From Anaeromonas gelatinilytica (GTDB lineage Bacteria; Bacillota; Clostridia; Tissierellales; SIT17), in NCBI RefSeq assembly GCF_016820635.1, contig NZ_WSFU01000024.1:1-38571 (forward strand): DNA of 38,571 nucleotides, in the 5' to 3' direction. This document shows positions 24,819-34,225 of the stretch, in pieces. A program made the position numbers and the translations under genes. Within the stretch, counting starts at the first letter, position 1. Each line of letters opens with the position of its first letter. The notes under the pieces were generated by a model. It was not told where the DNA came from. It saw only the letters and a program-made list of their open reading frames with translations, and did no database searches.

Positions 24819-26099
24819 TTAAAAATCCCATATCAATAAAATGATTAAAATTAAAAATATTATTATATTATCATCAAATAATTTATCGAATCTATGACTT
24901 TCATAATCGACATGTTTCCTAGAAGACAAACTGTTATAATCTTCATCAAATAGTTTTTCTAAATCTATAATTCCTGCACCTTGTTCATTTTGTGAAAATC
25001 CTATGTTGTTACAGCAGCCTATAATCATTTTTTTTATTTTCTTTGGAGTTAAATCATTGTATTTTTCATATAATAAAGCACATGCTCCAGTTACAATTGG
25101 AGTAGCCATAGATGTTCCACTTAATGATATATAACCTGAAGAGCTTTTATTAGAAAGACTCATGATGTCAACTCCTGGAGCAACGACATCTGGTTTTTTT
25201 AATCCATCATTTGTGGGTCCTCTACTGGAAAAAGAAGCTATAAGATCATCATTTATTTCGGGGGTTTTATTATCATCTACAGCACCAACTGTAATTCCTG
25301 ATGGAGCATTTCCAGGACATAAAATAGTACCTTTAGAAGGACCGCTATTTCCTGCGGCACATATTACAGTTAATCCTGCTTGTATTGCTTTTTCTACAGC
25401 TTGAGCTAAAGGACAAGAATCATATGGGTTATTAGCAGGTGTACCTAAAGATAAATTGAGAATTTTAGTATTATATACATCTTTAGTTTCTATTACCCAT
25501 TGTATTGCAGAAACAATATCCGATGTATTTCCACTACCAGAACTGTCTAAGGCCTTAACTATTAACAAATCAGCAGAAGGAGCTATTCCTGTATATTTTT
25601 CATTAGATGCAGAACCGTTTCCTGCAATAATACCTGCAACATGCGTACCATGACCGTTATCATCATAGGGTGTATTACGATGATTTACAAAATCTTTAAA
25701 ACCTAGAATTCGATTTTGGGGTCTAATTAAATCCACATGAGGTGTTAATCCAGTATCTACTACAGCCACTGTTACTCCCTTACCAGTAAGATTATCATTT
25801 CTAGGCATATCAATATTTATTGATTTATTTACAATATCTAGTTGGGCAAAGACCTTACTATCATAGGCTATAAATTCTATATCAGGATCATTTTTTAAAT
25901 TATTTATATCTTTAAGGTTCATATTGCAAGCAATGGCATCTACTATGGGTAGTTTATATTTTAATTTTCCAGTCATAGCAGATATTTTATTTATATCATT
26001 ATTTTTTAGTCTTATGATAATTGGAATTTCTTCCTTAGATATGGAGTTTAATTTGGTATTAACTAATGGATCAATTTTATATCTTTTTCCCCGTCTCAT
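24819..26099 (-). CDS. S8 family subtilase with C-terminal membrane anchor
   Basis: A 426-residue subtilisin-like serine protease. Residues about 20-95 look like an inhibitor-I9-type propeptide. The catalytic triad is complete: D115 (VVDTG), H150 (NGHGTHVAG) and S330 (GTSMATP), with the oxyanion Asn in AAGNSG. Unlike secreted subtilases it has no N-terminal signal peptide. Instead the last 16 residues are hydrophobic (IIIFLILIILLIWDF), a single tail anchor. It resembles the AprX/cytoplasmic branch, and the catalytic domain may face the cytoplasm, though topology is inference. AGGAAGGTGA precedes the ATG. It is divergent from walR. Confidence 0.88.
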   Translation of the reverse strand: MRRGKRYKIDPLVNTKLNSISKEEIPIIIRLKNNDINKISAMTGKLKYKLPIVDAIACNMNLKDINNLKNDPDIEFIAYDSKVFAQLDIVNKSINIDMPRNDNLTGKGVTVAVVDTGLTPHVDLIRPQNRILGFKDFVNHRNTPYDDNGHGTHVAGIIAGNGSASNEKYTGIAPSADLLIVKALDSSGSGNTSDIVSAIQWVIETKDVYNTKILNLSLGTPANNPYDSCPLAQAVEKAIQAGLTVICAAGNSGPSKGTILCPGNAPSGITVGAVDDNKTPEINDDLIASFSSRGPTNDGLKKPDVVAPGVDIMSLSNKSSSGYISLSGTSMATPIVTGACALLYEKYNDLTPKKIKKMIIGCCNNIGFSQNEQGAGIIDLEKLFDEDYNSLSSRKHVDYESHRFDKLFDDNIIIFLILIILLIWDF

Positions 26100-26313
26100 T
26101 AAATCACCTTCCTATGATTCAATCTATGCTAAAAGGAAGTAAAAGGTTATTGTAAATTTAATAACTATGATAAATTTAATGTATAATATGTTATACTTAA
26201 TAAGTAATTTAGAAGAATACAAATATAATTTATATTTTAGAAGGAATTTAATATCATTTGTAGAATAGTTATATTAATTTCGTTGATTGTGATTAAGCAA
26301 AGGAGGATTTTGT

Positions 26314-27012
26314 ATGAGCAGGAAGATATTGGTAGTAGATGATGAAAAGCCAATTGCAGATATACTGAGATTTAATTTAGAAAAGGAAGATTATGAAGTT
26401 TTGATTGCTTATGATGGAGAAGAAGCAATCAAAAAAGCTTTTGATTGGGATCCAGATTTAATTTTATTAGATATAATGTTACCTAAAAAAGATGGTTTTC
26501 AAGTATTAAAAGAAGTCAGAGAAGAGAAAGATACTCCTGTGATTATGCTAACTGCAAAAGAAGAAGAAGTAGATAAAATACAAGGATTAGAAACAGGGGC
26601 AGATGATTATATTACAAAGCCTTTTAGTATAAGAGAATTGAGCGCAAGAGTAAAGGCAAATATTAGAAGAAGAGAAATGGTTAAAAGTAGTGATGAAAAA
26701 GATCCTAAAGACATTGTGAAATCTGGTAATTTAGAGATTGATTTGAGTAAATATGAGGTAAAGAAAGATGAAAATGTTATTGAGCTTACACTGAGGGAAT
26801 TTGAATTGCTTAAATTTATGGCGACTAAGCCAGAACAAGTATTTTCTAGAGAAAAACTTCTTCAAGAAGTATGGGGGTATGAATATTATGGAGACATAAG
26901 AACTGTAGATGTAACCATAAGAAGATTAAGAGAAAAAGTTGAAGATAATTCTAGTAATCCTCAATATGTAATAACTAAGAGAGGAGTAGGATATTACTTC
27001 AGGAGGGCATAG
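26314..27012 (+). CDS. walR: WalR (YycF) cell-wall response regulator
   Basis: A 232-residue OmpR/PhoB-type regulator. The receiver domain (1-120) has acidic pocket D9/D10, phospho-acceptor D53 (LILLDIMLP), T in MLTAKEE and K in YITKPFS. The winged-helix DNA-binding domain (about 132-230) contains VIELTLREFELLKFMA and the recognition helix RTVDVTIRRLREK. With the adjacent WalK it controls autolysins and wall metabolism, the essential WalRK system of Firmicutes. AAAGGAGG precedes the ATG. walK starts 3 bases after its stop codon. The 214-base upstream gap contains an inverted repeat GTATAA-TATG-TTATAC (26181-26196). Confidence 0.95.
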   Translation: MSRKILVVDDEKPIADILRFNLEKEDYEVLIAYDGEEAIKKAFDWDPDLILLDIMLPKKDGFQVLKEVREEKDTPVIMLTAKEEEVDKIQGLETGADDYITKPFSIRELSARVKANIRRREMVKSSDEKDPKDIVKSGNLEIDLSKYEVKKDENVIELTLREFELLKFMATKPEQVFSREKLLQEVWGYEYYGDIRTVDVTIRRLREKVEDNSSNPQYVITKRGVGYYFRRA

Positions 27013-27015
27013 ATA

Positions 27016-28824
27016 ATGTTTAAAACCATCAGAATTAAATTTATTATTGTATACTTTTTACTAGTTTTTATAGCAATGATTATATCTGCTGTATTTATAG
27101 TAACTGTATTTGAGGATAATCAATTAACACAAGCAGATAAATCTATGAAATCTCAAGCCCAAAGTATATTAGCTTTTTCTCCTACTATAAGAGAAGGAAA
27201 TTGGAATCAATTAGGGGATGAAGAAAAGAGTACATTATTAGATAATGCTCCTATTTATAATGCAGATAATAGAGTTTATATCATTGATACTACTAAAGCA
27301 GCTCCAGAGATAATATCTACTAATATAGGACAAGAGGAAAGAATTATAGGAGAAAACGCTTATACTATATCCCAAATATATCCCAAATTAATAGTAGAAG
27401 CCTCTCAAGGAAGAGAAAGATTGAGAAATGATGAAGATATGACATCAAAGTATTTAGCATACCCAATAGAATATGAAGATGAGGTAAAAGGAGTAATATA
27501 TATAACATATAATCTTCAAAATATAAATGAGACTATTTCAGAAACTAAGACAATACTTATAGAAGCGACTTTATTAGCTTTAGCAATTACCGTTGTATTA
27601 GGTTTTATTATAGCAAGTAGTATAACCGAACCAATAAAAGACGTTACAATAAAAGCAGAAAAAATGGCAGAGGGAGATTTTAAACAACATGTGGATGTAA
27701 AATCAGATGATGAAATTGGTCAACTTGCTAGTATGTTTAATTTATTAACTAAGAAATTAGATGTCACCATATCAGAAATATTTAGAGAGAAAAGTAAAAT
27801 GGAAACTATATTTAAATATATGGCTGATGGTGTTATAGCAGTAGATATTAATGGTAAAATATCTCATGCAAATCCTGTAGCTAAAAATATTTTAAAAGTT
27901 GATGAAGAAGATTTAGAAAATAAGGGTTATGATGAAATTATTTATCCAGTAAACAAATATCTGACAATTAAAAATATGATACAAAATGAAAACTTAGAGG
28001 GAAAAAGAATTATAGAAACTGACTTGTCTACGTATATGGCAAGATTTGCTCCATATTTAAATGAAGGAGATGAGTTTGGAGGAATAATCATAGTTTTTCA
28101 AGATATAACAGAACAATATAATTTAGATAATCTTAGAAGGGAATTTGTTGCAAATGTATCTCATGAATTAAAAACTCCAATTACAACTATAAAAAGCTAT
28201 ACAGAAACACTTATGAATGGAGCTTTAGAAGATAGAGAATTAAGTGAACAATTTTTAAATGTAATAAATGATGAATCAGATAGGATGAATAGAATAGTAA
28301 AAGATCTTTTACAATTATCAAATTTTGATAATAAAGATGTTCAATGGGAGAAAGAATATATTTCATTGAAAGAGCTTATATTAAAAAGTTATACAAAATT
28401 AGAATTATCTGTCAAGGAGAAAAGTCAAGAAGTTAAGATAGATGTAGAAGATAATATTCCTTTAATATATGCTGATAGGGATGCAATTGAGCAAGTTATA
28501 TTAAATATATTAAATAATGCAATAAAATATACGCCGGAAAAGGGAGTTATTGAAGTAAATGCAATAGCTCAAGATGAAACGATAAAAATTACTATAAAGG
28601 ATAATGGTATAGGTATACCCAAAGAAGATTTAAAGAGAATTTTTGAAAGGTTTTATAGAGTTGATAAGGCAAGAACAAGAGAACTTGGCGGGACAGGATT
28701 AGGTCTTTCTATATCAAAGAGAATAGTAGAATCTCATAATGGAAAGATAAATATAGAAAGTGAATATGACGAAGGAACTAGTGTGTATATAGTATTACCA
28801 ATAAAGGATGATATTGAAAGTTAA
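27016..28824 (+). CDS. walK: WalK (YycG) sensor histidine kinase
   Basis: A 602-residue membrane kinase. Two membrane helices (about 8-30 and 178-202) enclose an extracellular PAS-like/Cache domain. A HAMP domain (about 200-252), a cytoplasmic PAS domain (about 258-365), the HisKA domain with phospho-acceptor H383 (VSHELKTPITTIKSY) and the HATPase domain follow (NNAIKYTP, DNGIGIP, GGTGLGLSI). The full WalK domain order is preserved. It phosphorylates WalR. Its own ribosome-binding site AGGAGGGC lies in the end of walR, so the two are translationally linked. Confidence 0.95.
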   Translation: MFKTIRIKFIIVYFLLVFIAMIISAVFIVTVFEDNQLTQADKSMKSQAQSILAFSPTIREGNWNQLGDEEKSTLLDNAPIYNADNRVYIIDTTKAAPEIISTNIGQEERIIGENAYTISQIYPKLIVEASQGRERLRNDEDMTSKYLAYPIEYEDEVKGVIYITYNLQNINETISETKTILIEATLLALAITVVLGFIIASSITEPIKDVTIKAEKMAEGDFKQHVDVKSDDEIGQLASMFNLLTKKLDVTISEIFREKSKMETIFKYMADGVIAVDINGKISHANPVAKNILKVDEEDLENKGYDEIIYPVNKYLTIKNMIQNENLEGKRIIETDLSTYMARFAPYLNEGDEFGGIIIVFQDITEQYNLDNLRREFVANVSHELKTPITTIKSYTETLMNGALEDRELSEQFLNVINDESDRMNRIVKDLLQLSNFDNKDVQWEKEYISLKELILKSYTKLELSVKEKSQEVKIDVEDNIPLIYADRDAIEQVILNILNNAIKYTPEKGVIEVNAIAQDETIKITIKDNGIGIPKEDLKRIFERFYRVDKARTRELGGTGLGLSISKRIVESHNGKINIESEYDEGTSVYIVLPIKDDIES

Positions 28825-28858
28825 CAAAATCATGTAATTTAATTTTAAAACCCAGGTA

Positions 28859-28887
28859 ATGACTTTGTAATATAATTTTTGTATAAT
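28859..28887 (+). promoter_or_regulatory. possible internal promoter upstream of the walHI part
   Basis: ATGACT (28859-28864) and a perfect TATAAT (28882-28887) with 17 bases between, in the 153-base gap after walK. It would allow the secreted protein, walH and walI to be made independently of walRK. Confidence 0.4.
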
Positions 28888-28977
28888 TGTAGTACGCTTT
28901 TATTTAGATGAGATTATATGAGAATGATTAGAATATAAATAAATAGATTCATTTATCTGGTTTTAGGAGGATTAATT

Positions 28978-29508
28978 ATGATAAAAAAAATATTATCTTT
29001 GGTATTTACAATTTTTATATTAGGTAATATTTATAATACAAGTTATGCTATACACCACAAAAATCCTGATGATATTAAAATAATTCCTAATGAAGATTAT
29101 AATATTGCGAGACCTCAAGATTATTTAGTCACTAAGGAAGATACTGTATTAGTATCAGGAAAAGCTAAAGAAAATAGTAAAATATATATAAGTGTATATT
29201 CTTTAGAGGATTTATTGACTTCTAATAAATCATTATCAGTTAATAAGCTTTTATTTATGAATGAGGATCCTATAATTACGAAGGAAGCAGATGTTGGAGA
29301 ATTAGAAAGATATAATGTTGAATTAGAGTTACCTATAGGAAGAAATAATATTATCATTGAAATAAATAATGGTGAAGATAATTATGTCTTTAATCGAAAT
29401 ATAACTATTACTAATGAAATGATAGCAAAGGAATATCTTTCCAATAAAAACATATTAAGAGATAGAGATATAATTAAGATAGCGAAGTTAAGAGCAGAAA
29501 AGAACTAG
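28978..29508 (+). CDS. secreted protein of unknown function inside the wal locus
   Basis: A 176-residue protein that I do not recognise. The N-terminus is a signal peptide (MIKKILSLVFTIFILGN then IYNTSYA) with a probable signal peptidase I cut after AYA at residue 25. No lipobox cysteine is present. The mature part looks all-beta (TVLVSGKAKENSKIYISVYS; YNVELELPIGRNNIIIEI), reminiscent of a small Ig-like or beta-sandwich domain, followed by a charged helical tail. The position between walK and walH suggests an extracellular partner of the WalK sensor or the WalHI complex; this is inference. AGGAGGATT is the ribosome-binding site. Confidence 0.65.
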   Translation: MIKKILSLVFTIFILGNIYNTSYAIHHKNPDDIKIIPNEDYNIARPQDYLVTKEDTVLVSGKAKENSKIYISVYSLEDLLTSNKSLSVNKLLFMNEDPIITKEADVGELERYNVELELPIGRNNIIIEINNGEDNYVFNRNITITNEMIAKEYLSNKNILRDRDIIKIAKLRAEKN

Positions 29509-29527
29509 AAGGTGAGGTGGCTAATTT

Positions 29528-30988
29528 ATGAATAAAGGTAAATTTAATACTTTAATTCTATTATCTTTGTTTATAATAAGCTTACTTCTTATTAACAAAG
29601 CATTTTTATATAATGATCAAAACTTATTTACATCCTTAGGAGATAGTAAAAAGGACTCTTCTAAGGATTTAATCATATCTAAAATTATTTATCCTAAAAG
29701 TATATTAGTAAATTATTCTGAAGATACTCATACCATAATAAATGCTAACAAATATGATTTGTGGAATGATTCAAAAGAAGTCATAAAAGATGTATTTACT
29801 GATATAAACATGAATATAACTGAAATTAATAAAGATGAATTAAGTGAGGAAAAAAATAAACGATCAATAGAGGTTCAATTTCCTGATGAATTTCCTATAA
29901 AGTTAATAACTAAAGCTTTAGATATATCTTTACAAACTATCATTGAAGAAAATATTGAATATATAGATGCTATTTATATAAGATTAGATGAAAAGCCATA
30001 TGTCGTTATAAGTAGTGAAGATAAAATTATTAAGCTAGATAATGTTAGCTCTAATAATGTAGATAATATAGAAAAGACTATAGATTATATAAAATTATCA
30101 AAGGATTTCATAAATTTTTGGTCTGGAGAAATTAGTTTAGGAACAAAATCCAATGTATATATTCCTTATGATATGCCTAATGATAAAAAAAATATAATAG
30201 TAGAAAATGATATAAAAATAACTGGTGATATAGAGGAAAATGAAGACATTGATAAGTTTGCAGAGGAATTTTTTGATAAAGATTTATCTTATTTAAGGAA
30301 GATTGTAGATAATAGTGGAGCAATTGTATATATGTACAATCAAAATACTGGATTACTGGTATATCCCAATGGAATGGTGGAATATTCCAATACATTAGAT
30401 GATGTTGTAATGGAGAGAAATATAGAAGAAAGTTTAGATACTTTAATTGATTTTATAATGGAAAAAGATAAATTACCAGAGGAAGCTTATTTATCTAAAG
30501 TTGAGGAAATTGAAGCTAGCAATAATAGTAAAGGATATAGATTTACATTTGATTATAATATAAATGAAAAGACTGTGTATATAAATAATGATAGAAAAGA
30601 GGAAGAATTATTAAATCCATTGATTGTAGAAGTATTTAATGATGAAGTTAAAAGTTATAGAAGATTTTACAGAGATATTATAGTAAGTCAAGAAATTGAT
30701 GATCACACAGAGGAGAAGATTAATCCTGAGACTATAATAGAGATGAATATTGAACGAATAATAGAAGAATATGATGAAGATGAAAATCTTTTAGCTACTA
30801 ATGTGCAACAAAAAATCTATGATAATATATTATCTTCTATAGACAATATATCTTTAGGATATTATGATAAGGCTTCAAAATATTATAAAACTCCTTTAAT
30901 TGAAGTATGTGTTATAGATATCGGAGAAAATAGATTTATGTTTAATACTAATTCAGGAGAAATAGTGGATATTGAAAAGGTAGAATAA
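29528..30988 (+). CDS. walH: WalH (YycH) regulator of WalK
   Basis: A 486-residue protein with one N-terminal membrane helix (about 10-27) and a large extracellular part containing YycH-like features, in particular KSNVYIPYDMPNDKK in the middle and SLGYYDKASKYYKTPLIEVC near the end. YycH and YycI form a membrane complex that modulates WalK. Sequence conservation in this family is low, and the call leans on size, topology and position before walI. GGTGAGGTGG lies upstream of the ATG. The gap to the secreted protein gene is 19 bases. Confidence 0.8.
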   Translation: MNKGKFNTLILLSLFIISLLLINKAFLYNDQNLFTSLGDSKKDSSKDLIISKIIYPKSILVNYSEDTHTIINANKYDLWNDSKEVIKDVFTDINMNITEINKDELSEEKNKRSIEVQFPDEFPIKLITKALDISLQTIIEENIEYIDAIYIRLDEKPYVVISSEDKIIKLDNVSSNNVDNIEKTIDYIKLSKDFINFWSGEISLGTKSNVYIPYDMPNDKKNIIVENDIKITGDIEENEDIDKFAEEFFDKDLSYLRKIVDNSGAIVYMYNQNTGLLVYPNGMVEYSNTLDDVVMERNIEESLDTLIDFIMEKDKLPEEAYLSKVEEIEASNNSKGYRFTFDYNINEKTVYINNDRKEEELLNPLIVEVFNDEVKSYRRFYRDIIVSQEIDDHTEEKINPETIIEMNIERIIEEYDEDENLLATNVQQKIYDNILSSIDNISLGYYDKASKYYKTPLIEVCVIDIGENRFMFNTNSGEIVDIEKVE

Positions 30989-31018
30989 TATTTTTAAACA
31001 AGAGGAGTTGCAAAGATT

Positions 31019-31876
31019 ATGGACTGGTCAAAAGCTAAAAAAATATTAATTATAGCTTTTTTAATAGTGAACATTGTGCTTTTATCTAGTAATTTATATA
31101 GAGCTAAGGGTATGAATCAATATACTGCTACTACTGAAGAAGATGTAAAACAACAATTAGCAAAGGTTGATATTAAAATAGATACTGATATACCAACTAA
31201 TGTACTTGATATAAAACTTTTAGAAATAAAATACGAGGATTATAGTACTGATACTAAAAAGATAGATATTGCAAGGAAGTTTGTACATTTGACTGATGTG
31301 ATTGATTTTTCCAATGTAGAAACAGAAGATAATACAATAACATTTAATAATGGTAATGAGAGAATTGATATTGTAAATGATAATAAGCTTATATATACGA
31401 ATAATAAGAAAGAAAATATAGAAAATACAAATTATGATCCTCATGAGGTTGTAAATGATTTTTTAAAGGATAAAGGATTTGATACAGATGATTATGTATT
31501 GAGAAATGAGGAGAAAAATGGATCAGTATATAATCTAGAATATACTAAGAAATATAAAGACACCATAGTAGAAAAAAGTTATATGAATTTTGTTATATCT
31601 TCGTCTAAAGTTGTAAAGTTTGAAAGATTTTGGATAGATGCTATTGAGGAAAAAGAAAATAAGTTTGAATTAAGACCTGCTACTGATCATCTACTAAAAC
31701 TTTTATCAGAAGAAGATTTAATGGGAAAGGATATTGAGAATATAGATATATGTTATTATTTTGATCCTGCAGACACTGATATGTTTGATGTCAAAGAGCC
31801 TCGCTCTGGAGATGCAGTACCAGCTTGGAATGTAGAATTTAGTGATGGAACAAATAAATATCTTTATGATAATTGA
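31019..31876 (+). CDS. walI: WalI (YycI) regulator of WalK
   Basis: A 285-residue protein with the typical start MDWSKAKKILIIAFLIVNI, a membrane helix at about 8-24, and an extracellular domain. MDWSKAK at the first residues is a good YycI signature. It partners with WalH to tune WalK activity through its transmembrane helix. The ribosome-binding site AGAGGAG is 10-16 bases upstream. No walJ (MBL-fold nuclease) or htrA gene follows in this window: the transcript ends in a terminator and a different system begins. Confidence 0.88.
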   Translation: MDWSKAKKILIIAFLIVNIVLLSSNLYRAKGMNQYTATTEEDVKQQLAKVDIKIDTDIPTNVLDIKLLEIKYEDYSTDTKKIDIARKFVHLTDVIDFSNVETEDNTITFNNGNERIDIVNDNKLIYTNNKKENIENTNYDPHEVVNDFLKDKGFDTDDYVLRNEEKNGSVYNLEYTKKYKDTIVEKSYMNFVISSSKVVKFERFWIDAIEEKENKFELRPATDHLLKLLSEEDLMGKDIENIDICYYFDPADTDMFDVKEPRSGDAVPAWNVEFSDGTNKYLYDN

Positions 31877-31899
31877 GGCCTAGATAAGGTCTCTTTTTT
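31875..31899 (+). terminator. terminator of the wal operon
   Basis: Stem GAGGCCT / AGGTCTC (7 bp, one G-T pair), loop AGATA, followed by TTTTTT; it begins at the walI stop codon. Confidence 0.85.
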
Positions 31900-32013
31900 A
31901 TTCATAATCTAAATGACTATAAATGAAAATGGCTTTTATAAGTATAATTGATATAATATATAGTGTAGGTGTAAATATGGAGCCAATTTTAACATAGAGG
32001 ATGAATAGTACAA

Positions 32014-34188
32014 ATGAAGATGAATAGTTTGAAATTTAAAATACCTTTATTTATCGTGATTTTTGCTGTTTTTTCTGTGACTATAACAGGAATATCTACA
32101 CAGAGAATAGTATCAAATGGTATTCAACAAAAAACTTTAGATAAAAATTTATTAATATCAGAAATGATAAGCAATGAGATTTCAATATATCTTGAGGATG
32201 CTAAAGTTACTGTAGAAACAGCTAGTAACTTTTCATCTCAAAGTTTTGAAGATACTGAATATATACAATATGAAATTTTTAGAATATATGATAACTTCCC
32301 ATATTTTGATTTGATCTTTTATATGAATAATAAGGCTGATATGGTTTTTTCCAAACCCTCTAATGAACATGTCAAGAATAAATTATATATAGATCGTAGT
32401 TATTATTGGGATGTTATGAATACTGGTAAGACTTCTATTAGTCCACTACTAATAAGTAGTGTCTTAGAACGTCCCCACTTTATAATAGCATCTCCGGTAA
32501 GGAATAATAGTAAAGAGATTATAGGATTAATTGGTGCTGGAATTCCACTATACAATATTCAAGGGATAATAGATAAAACCCAGGTACAATTTAGCGGTCG
32601 ATTATTAATAGTTGATAGACAAGGAAATGTGGTCATTGATTCTGATATGGAGACTGACAATGATGATATAGTTTCTATGAAAAATCAAAAATTTATTATT
32701 AATAGCGAAAAAACTGATTTAAAATCTATATTAAAGAATAAGGAGAATACAGTAGGTTATTATATTGAAAATAATGATAAATATTATGGTGCCATAACAT
32801 TTGTTCCAGGGGTAGATTGGATGGTAATTGTAGAACAAGAGGAAGGAACAATGCTAGCTGAAGCTTTTGAGATCGAGAGAAAGTTAAGTGTTTTAATGAT
32901 AGTAGTAGTAATTATAGCAGTAATTATAGGGCTTACCCTTGCATTTAGTATAATAAAACCTATAGGAAAATTAATAGAAAAAGTGAGGAGTTTAAGTAAT
33001 GGAATAAAGGAATTAGATTTTACAGAAGTCGAAAAGGATTCAATTAATGAGATAACTGAATTAACCAAAGCCTTTAGTGAAATGAGTATTATACTGAACA
33101 AAAATATAACAGATTTGGAAAATTCCTTTGAAGAGCAAAATAGACTTCAAAAATATCTAAATAATATTTTAAGGAGTGTAGCTAATGGAATAATAGTATT
33201 TAATAATAGAGGAAATATAACAATATTTAATAGAGAAGCAGAAAAAATAACAGGATATAGTTCCAAAGAGGTAATAAATCTGAGGTTAGAAGAATTTATG
33301 GAAATACTTGATATAATTATAGGTAAGTTATTCACTGATGTTGTGGATAAAGGTGAGGTGTTCAATGATATAGAGTTTACTATAAAGAATAGATGTAAGC
33401 GGGAAATACCTATTAGTATCTCTGCATCTAGAGTATTAGATGATAATCAGCAGGTTATTGGAGTAGTTTTCCTTTTAAAAGATCTTAGTAAGATGAAGTT
33501 AATGGAGAGAGAACTAGCTAGTGATGATAGAATTAAAACTTTAGGACAGTTATCTGCTTCTATAATACATGATATAGGAAATCCCTTGGCTGGGATAGGT
33601 AATTTAATAGAAGTTCTAAAGGATAACACTAATGATAAGGAGACGAAGGATGAAGTATTAGAATTTCTAGGGAATGAAGTGGAAGATCTAAATAACCTTG
33701 TAATTAATTTTCTTGACTTTACCCATGAATCCAAACTAAACAAAACTTCCACTGCTATTCAAGAACTTTTAAATGTGATTTTAAATCTCTTAGATTCAGA
33801 AATAGAAGAAAAGAATATAACAGTGATAAAAAAATTCCTAGAGACATCAGTATTAGTTGATGTAGATAGAAGAGCAATAAAACAAGGACTTATAAATATT
33901 TTGAAAAATGCTATACATGCTGTAGATGAATATGGAAAAATATATATAGATTTTGTTATAGAAGGCGCTAAATTAAATATTATAATAGAAGATAATGGTA
34001 AAGGTATAAAGGAAGAGGATTTAGATAGAATATTTTTTCCTTTTTATACAGAAAAAAGAGAAGGCACTGGTTTGGGATTATTTATAACTTATAATATTAT
34101 TAAGGATCACAATGGAAGCATAGTAGTTGAAAGTGAATTTGGTAAAGGAACAAAATTTATAATTAGCATACCTATTAAGGAAGAGTAA
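32014..34188 (+). CDS. dCACHE-HAMP-PAS sensor histidine kinase (NtrB/DctB-like)
   Basis: A 724-residue membrane kinase. The membrane helix at about 10-28 is followed by a double-Cache sensory domain (about 35-280: LYIDRSYYWDVMNTGKTSISPL, read around 128, and PHFIIASPVRNNSKEIIGLIG), a second helix (about 292-314), HAMP, a PAS domain (about 385-490, NGIIVFNNRGNITIFNREA) and a HisKA domain with H519 (IIHDIGNPLAGIGN). The HATPase follows (NILKNAIHAV, DNGKGIKEED, GTGLGLF). Cache domains of this type bind carboxylates and amino acids in periplasm-side sensors such as DctB. It pairs with the NtrC-type regulator 37 bases downstream. The Shine-Dalgarno is weak (TAGAGG, 13 bases from ATG 32014). Confidence 0.9.
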   Translation: MKMNSLKFKIPLFIVIFAVFSVTITGISTQRIVSNGIQQKTLDKNLLISEMISNEISIYLEDAKVTVETASNFSSQSFEDTEYIQYEIFRIYDNFPYFDLIFYMNNKADMVFSKPSNEHVKNKLYIDRSYYWDVMNTGKTSISPLLISSVLERPHFIIASPVRNNSKEIIGLIGAGIPLYNIQGIIDKTQVQFSGRLLIVDRQGNVVIDSDMETDNDDIVSMKNQKFIINSEKTDLKSILKNKENTVGYYIENNDKYYGAITFVPGVDWMVIVEQEEGTMLAEAFEIERKLSVLMIVVVIIAVIIGLTLAFSIIKPIGKLIEKVRSLSNGIKELDFTEVEKDSINEITELTKAFSEMSIILNKNITDLENSFEEQNRLQKYLNNILRSVANGIIVFNNRGNITIFNREAEKITGYSSKEVINLRLEEFMEILDIIIGKLFTDVVDKGEVFNDIEFTIKNRCKREIPISISASRVLDDNQQVIGVVFLLKDLSKMKLMERELASDDRIKTLGQLSASIIHDIGNPLAGIGNLIEVLKDNTNDKETKDEVLEFLGNEVEDLNNLVINFLDFTHESKLNKTSTAIQELLNVILNLLDSEIEEKNITVIKKFLETSVLVDVDRRAIKQGLINILKNAIHAVDEYGKIYIDFVIEGAKLNIIIEDNGKGIKEEDLDRIFFPFYTEKREGTGLGLFITYNIIKDHNGSIVVESEFGKGTKFIISIPIKEE

Positions 34189-34225
34189 TTATATTTAAGA
34201 ATTGATCTTAAAGGAGAGATCTTGA

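Noticed and set aside
25162-25404. Open frames on the plus strand across the subtilase gene
   Set aside because: They are antisense to conserved catalytic motifs, lack ribosome-binding sites and show no protein-family features.
26181-26196. Inverted repeat GTATAA-TATG-TTATAC upstream of walR
   Set aside because: Short and built from -10-like AT sequence; chance symmetry is likely in this region, and it does not fit the WalR consensus.
31981-32013. Six-codon frame before the sensor kinase as a leader peptide
   Set aside because: Too short, with no run of regulatory codons and no terminator/antiterminator pair next to it.
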